Shown: piece by piece, positions 62,301 through 64,000 of the stretch
How positions within the stretch are numbered: position 1 is the first letter of the stretch
How the letters are laid out: each line of letters opens with the position of its first letter
Translations under genes and position numbers: made by a program
Assembly: GCA_900708905.1 (NCBI GenBank)
Contig: CAADRB010000015.1
Location: forward strand, 1,592,899-1,656,898
Direction of reading: 5' to 3'
Origin: Hymenolepis diminuta
Lineage: Eukaryota; Platyhelminthes; Cestoda; Cyclophyllidea; Hymenolepididae
DNA length: 64,000 nt
The notes under the pieces: generated by a model
The model's input: only the letters and a program-made list of their open reading frames with translations
Database searches by the model: none
What the model was told of the DNA's origin: nothing

Positions 62301-64000
62301 CCTTTTGGAAGCCTCTATTGCAGTTCACTCAATACAACTTGGTCTAATACACTTGGTATTCTGATTCACAATAATTGTTATTTGTTACTCAAACTCCAGC
62401 AATACCATTCAAATCGACTTAAACCCCATTATTTAACAAAAGGGGTGACACTAAAATAAATTCTTTTTAGCAATTACAATTTAATTCGATTGGAAGCAAC
62501 TGAATTCAGGTGTAATAAACGTTAGTCTAGTGAGACAAACAAAAAAATGAAGGCATACGAAGAATCGGGAAATCCTGAATGCAGAAATAAGCAATATGGA
62601 ACGCTTTTATAGCATTTGGATGTTTATTTAAAGCAGAGAATAAAATGTAGTTAGTTAACTATTATGTAAATTAGAGAAAGACTGCATACACACTAATCGA
62701 TTTCAAACATTTACTCACCAGGTAGCCTGATATGAACACATCCAACAGGAAGCATAGAAGCCTTAAAGAGTTCTACATTGCCGTGCTCATTGCGAGGAAC
62801 AATTCCAGTTTCCGCAACTGGAGGCACGTAATCATCCACCTGCCATGGACCGAATAATTCCACCGTCGATTGTGTGCCATCTTGATCTTGTAGTAACTTT
62901 CGCTTCATTGTCATCATGGCTTTCACAATTTTGGCTGGCTTTTCACCAACTCGTACAACCTACGTGAAGGAAGAAAATCACTCGCACTATATACTTACAA
63001 TCACTATTCTACAACCGTGGTTGATTGACATAGCAGTTTTCCTAATAAGAAAGCAATTTCCTCAAAACAAGTACTTTAATGAACCCTTAATGAAGGTTTG
63101 AGCTAGTCTAAACACTGCCACCAGAAAGGAAATAATTTGTAAAACATCTGCCATGGAATAAAGGAAAATATCTACTTAATGGACATTCTTCCGCAGATTT
63201 AAGAAAGTGACACATTCTCTGGGATTTCGACCCGTTGTCGTTTGAGTAAACAGATACAGAATTATCATGCTAAATGTAACCATTATTATTACCCAGTGAT
63301 TAAAAAATTGCTATTTTTAATTGTGGGAGGCAGCTGAAGTCAGTTAACAGGAAATTCGACAAATAATAAAGGAGAGGGGATCAAAAAGATATCGAAAGGA
63401 ACTTCAAGATATTAAAGAGTCCAATTTCGTTTAATACTTGATATCGGGTTGTACAATACTTAATAAATAGGTAGTTCATATTCCAAAATTCAAATTTCAT
63501 CTGTCCCCCGGATTGCAGCAAGTGCTTTTTTAACCAAGAAAGGTCGGTCTTGGCATTCCAATTCGTGATTTCATTCGGCGGTTGAGAAGAAATGATCTTA
63601 TATGATATCCAGCAACTTAGAGTCTTAGACTAGTAGAAATGAGACAGCTAAATTTTTAATTTAGAAGAGCTCCGTAAGCTGTGTTCACCTAAGATGAACA
63701 AACTATTATAATAGACCCACTTATCGAGATGACATTTCAGAACACAATTTCATTAACCAATAAGCATCACAGACTACTCAGAAGCAGAATCGCAAGATTT
63801 GGAACAATAGAACATGATGTAAAAAACTATATGCATTAAAAAAAGCGATCAAAGGGGCTGATTTCAACATACAAATGAAGAAATGCTCATATGATGCACT
63901 GATTTTATGATCTACATCGACCCACCCTTTCCTCTCCAACTATCATGAAACTCCTTTACTGTTCCCATCTTACACTTACTTTTCCGTGGGTAGCAATAAC
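58702..64000 (-). CDS. XPC: XPC/RAD4 nucleotide-excision-repair protein, C-terminal part
   Basis: XPC senses helix-distorting DNA damage and starts global-genome nucleotide excision repair, with RAD23 and centrin, recruiting TFIIH through its C-terminus. Exons 62719-62959, 61191-61489 and 58702-59304 join in phase; a partial exon at 63980-64000 fits upstream. They cover the end of beta-hairpin domain 2 (VVRVGEKPAKIVK, VELFGPWQVDDYVPP), beta-hairpin domain 3 (VPRNEHGNVELF, MLPVGCVHI, IAKQLQIDFAPAMVGW, HPEYDGFVVC), the following helix (ALANWKRLIKHLLL) and a 200-aa charged tail. The tail is longer than in vertebrates and has internal repeats. The transglutaminase-like domain and BHD1 lie beyond the right edge. 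The stop is at 58702-58704; no canonical AATAAA follows before DCTN6. Confidence 0.94.
58705..59037 (-). repeat. Coding tandem repeats (about 35 aa units) in the XPC tail
   Basis: Three units and a fourth truncated start are seen: DDFIEDESQKFSAPKR, YHFLEVDSELSSDPKR, YDDFIKAKSKKSSIPLK, and HNDFLQ at the very end. Each is followed by a basic then acidic Ser-rich stretch ending in ESEH or RSEY. Confidence 0.7.
59305..61190. other. XPC intron before the terminal exon
   Basis: It contains degraded family D sequence at about 60100-60170 and family A-like sequence at about 60540-60745. No exon was recognised. Confidence 0.7.
61191..61489 (-). CDS. XPC: XPC exon (BHD3 and following helix)
   Basis: Acceptor ttttccacag opens GIQHIAKQLQIDFAPAMVGW. 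It then has SFGKAGWAHPEYDGFVVCKE, an Ala/Glu-rich helix, and RALANWKRLIKHLLLWQRVE. It aligns with the human ARKLDIDCVQAITGFDF..HPVTDGYIVCEE...RALGNWKLLAKGLLI. The donor is gtgagt in phase 0. Confidence 0.96.
61490..62718. other. XPC intron
   Basis: 1.2 kb without recognised exons or repeat copies; the ORFs in it have no family resemblance. Confidence 0.75.
62719..62959 (-). CDS. XPC: XPC exon (BHD2 end / BHD3 start)
   Basis: Acceptor ttcacgtag opens VVRVGEKPAKIVKAMMTMKR. It then has ELFGPWQVDDYVPPVA, GIVPRNEHGNVELFKASML, and PVGCVHIRLP. It matches the human LFGYWQTEEYQPPVA...KVPRNEFGNVYLFxxSMMPIGCV block closely. The donor is gtgagt in phase 1. Confidence 0.96.
62960..63979. other. XPC intron at the right edge
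   Basis: It is mostly occupied by a family B repeat copy at about 63265-63620; nothing coding was seen. Confidence 0.65.
63265..63620 (+). repeat. Dispersed repeat, family B, copy 2
   Basis: It has attattattacccagtg, ggaaattcgacaaat, gagaggggatcaaaaagata, aaattcaaatttcatctgtc, cttttttaaccaagaaa, and gatatccagcaactta, collinear with 32085-32445. Confidence 0.6.
63980..64000 (-). CDS. XPC: XPC exon, 3' end only (edge of window)
   Basis: Seven codons (VIATHGK) precede a donor gtaagt in phase 0, which joins to VVRVGE. The family has a W-x-x-x-G-K/R-V-V-R-x-G-E string here, so HGK|VVRVGE fits. The exon is cut by the window edge. Confidence 0.5.

Overview
This is a window of animal (metazoan) nuclear DNA, AT-rich, with compact protein-coding exons split by GT-AG introns and long stretches of decayed repeats. 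There is no bacterial-style gene packing, rRNA, tRNA or CRISPR array. The species cannot be named from sequence alone. Two traits recall flatworms: a gene whose first introns are tiny and whose later introns are huge, and genes whose start codons lie 3-5 bases after a splice-acceptor-like AG. Other invertebrates remain possible.

Four genes can be reconstructed exon by exon, all on the minus strand. From right to left they are: (1) the 3' end of an XPC/RAD4 DNA-damage sensor (58702-64000, runs off the right edge); (2) dynactin subunit 6, DCTN6 (57376-58367, complete, 176 aa); (3) Mediator subunit MED18 (50999-57217, complete, 296 aa, with a glutamine-rich N-terminal extension); (4) the N-terminal half of a tomosyn/STXBP5-like SNARE regulator (44613 leftwards, eleven well-supported exons giving 499 codons, running off the left edge). 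Splice phases agree at every internal junction of all four genes.

XPC, DCTN6 and MED18 are packed head to tail. Only 334 bp and 158 bp separate stop from next start. An acceptor-like AG sits just before both downstream ATGs, and an AATAAA lies between DCTN6 and MED18. This looks like a trans-spliced polycistronic unit.

Between tomosyn and MED18, on the plus strand, lies a divergent or decayed ASCC1-like locus (KH domain plus the start of a 2H-phosphoesterase domain, 48264-49116), and on the minus strand an unidentified exon-like ORF (50537-50754). The giant tomosyn intron 4 carries the 3' part of a broken gypsy-type retrotransposon (39631-41175). Several families of old dispersed repeats recur through introns and intergenic DNA. 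Annotated genes do not work in one pathway: they cover DNA repair, dynein cargo transport, transcription and vesicle fusion.
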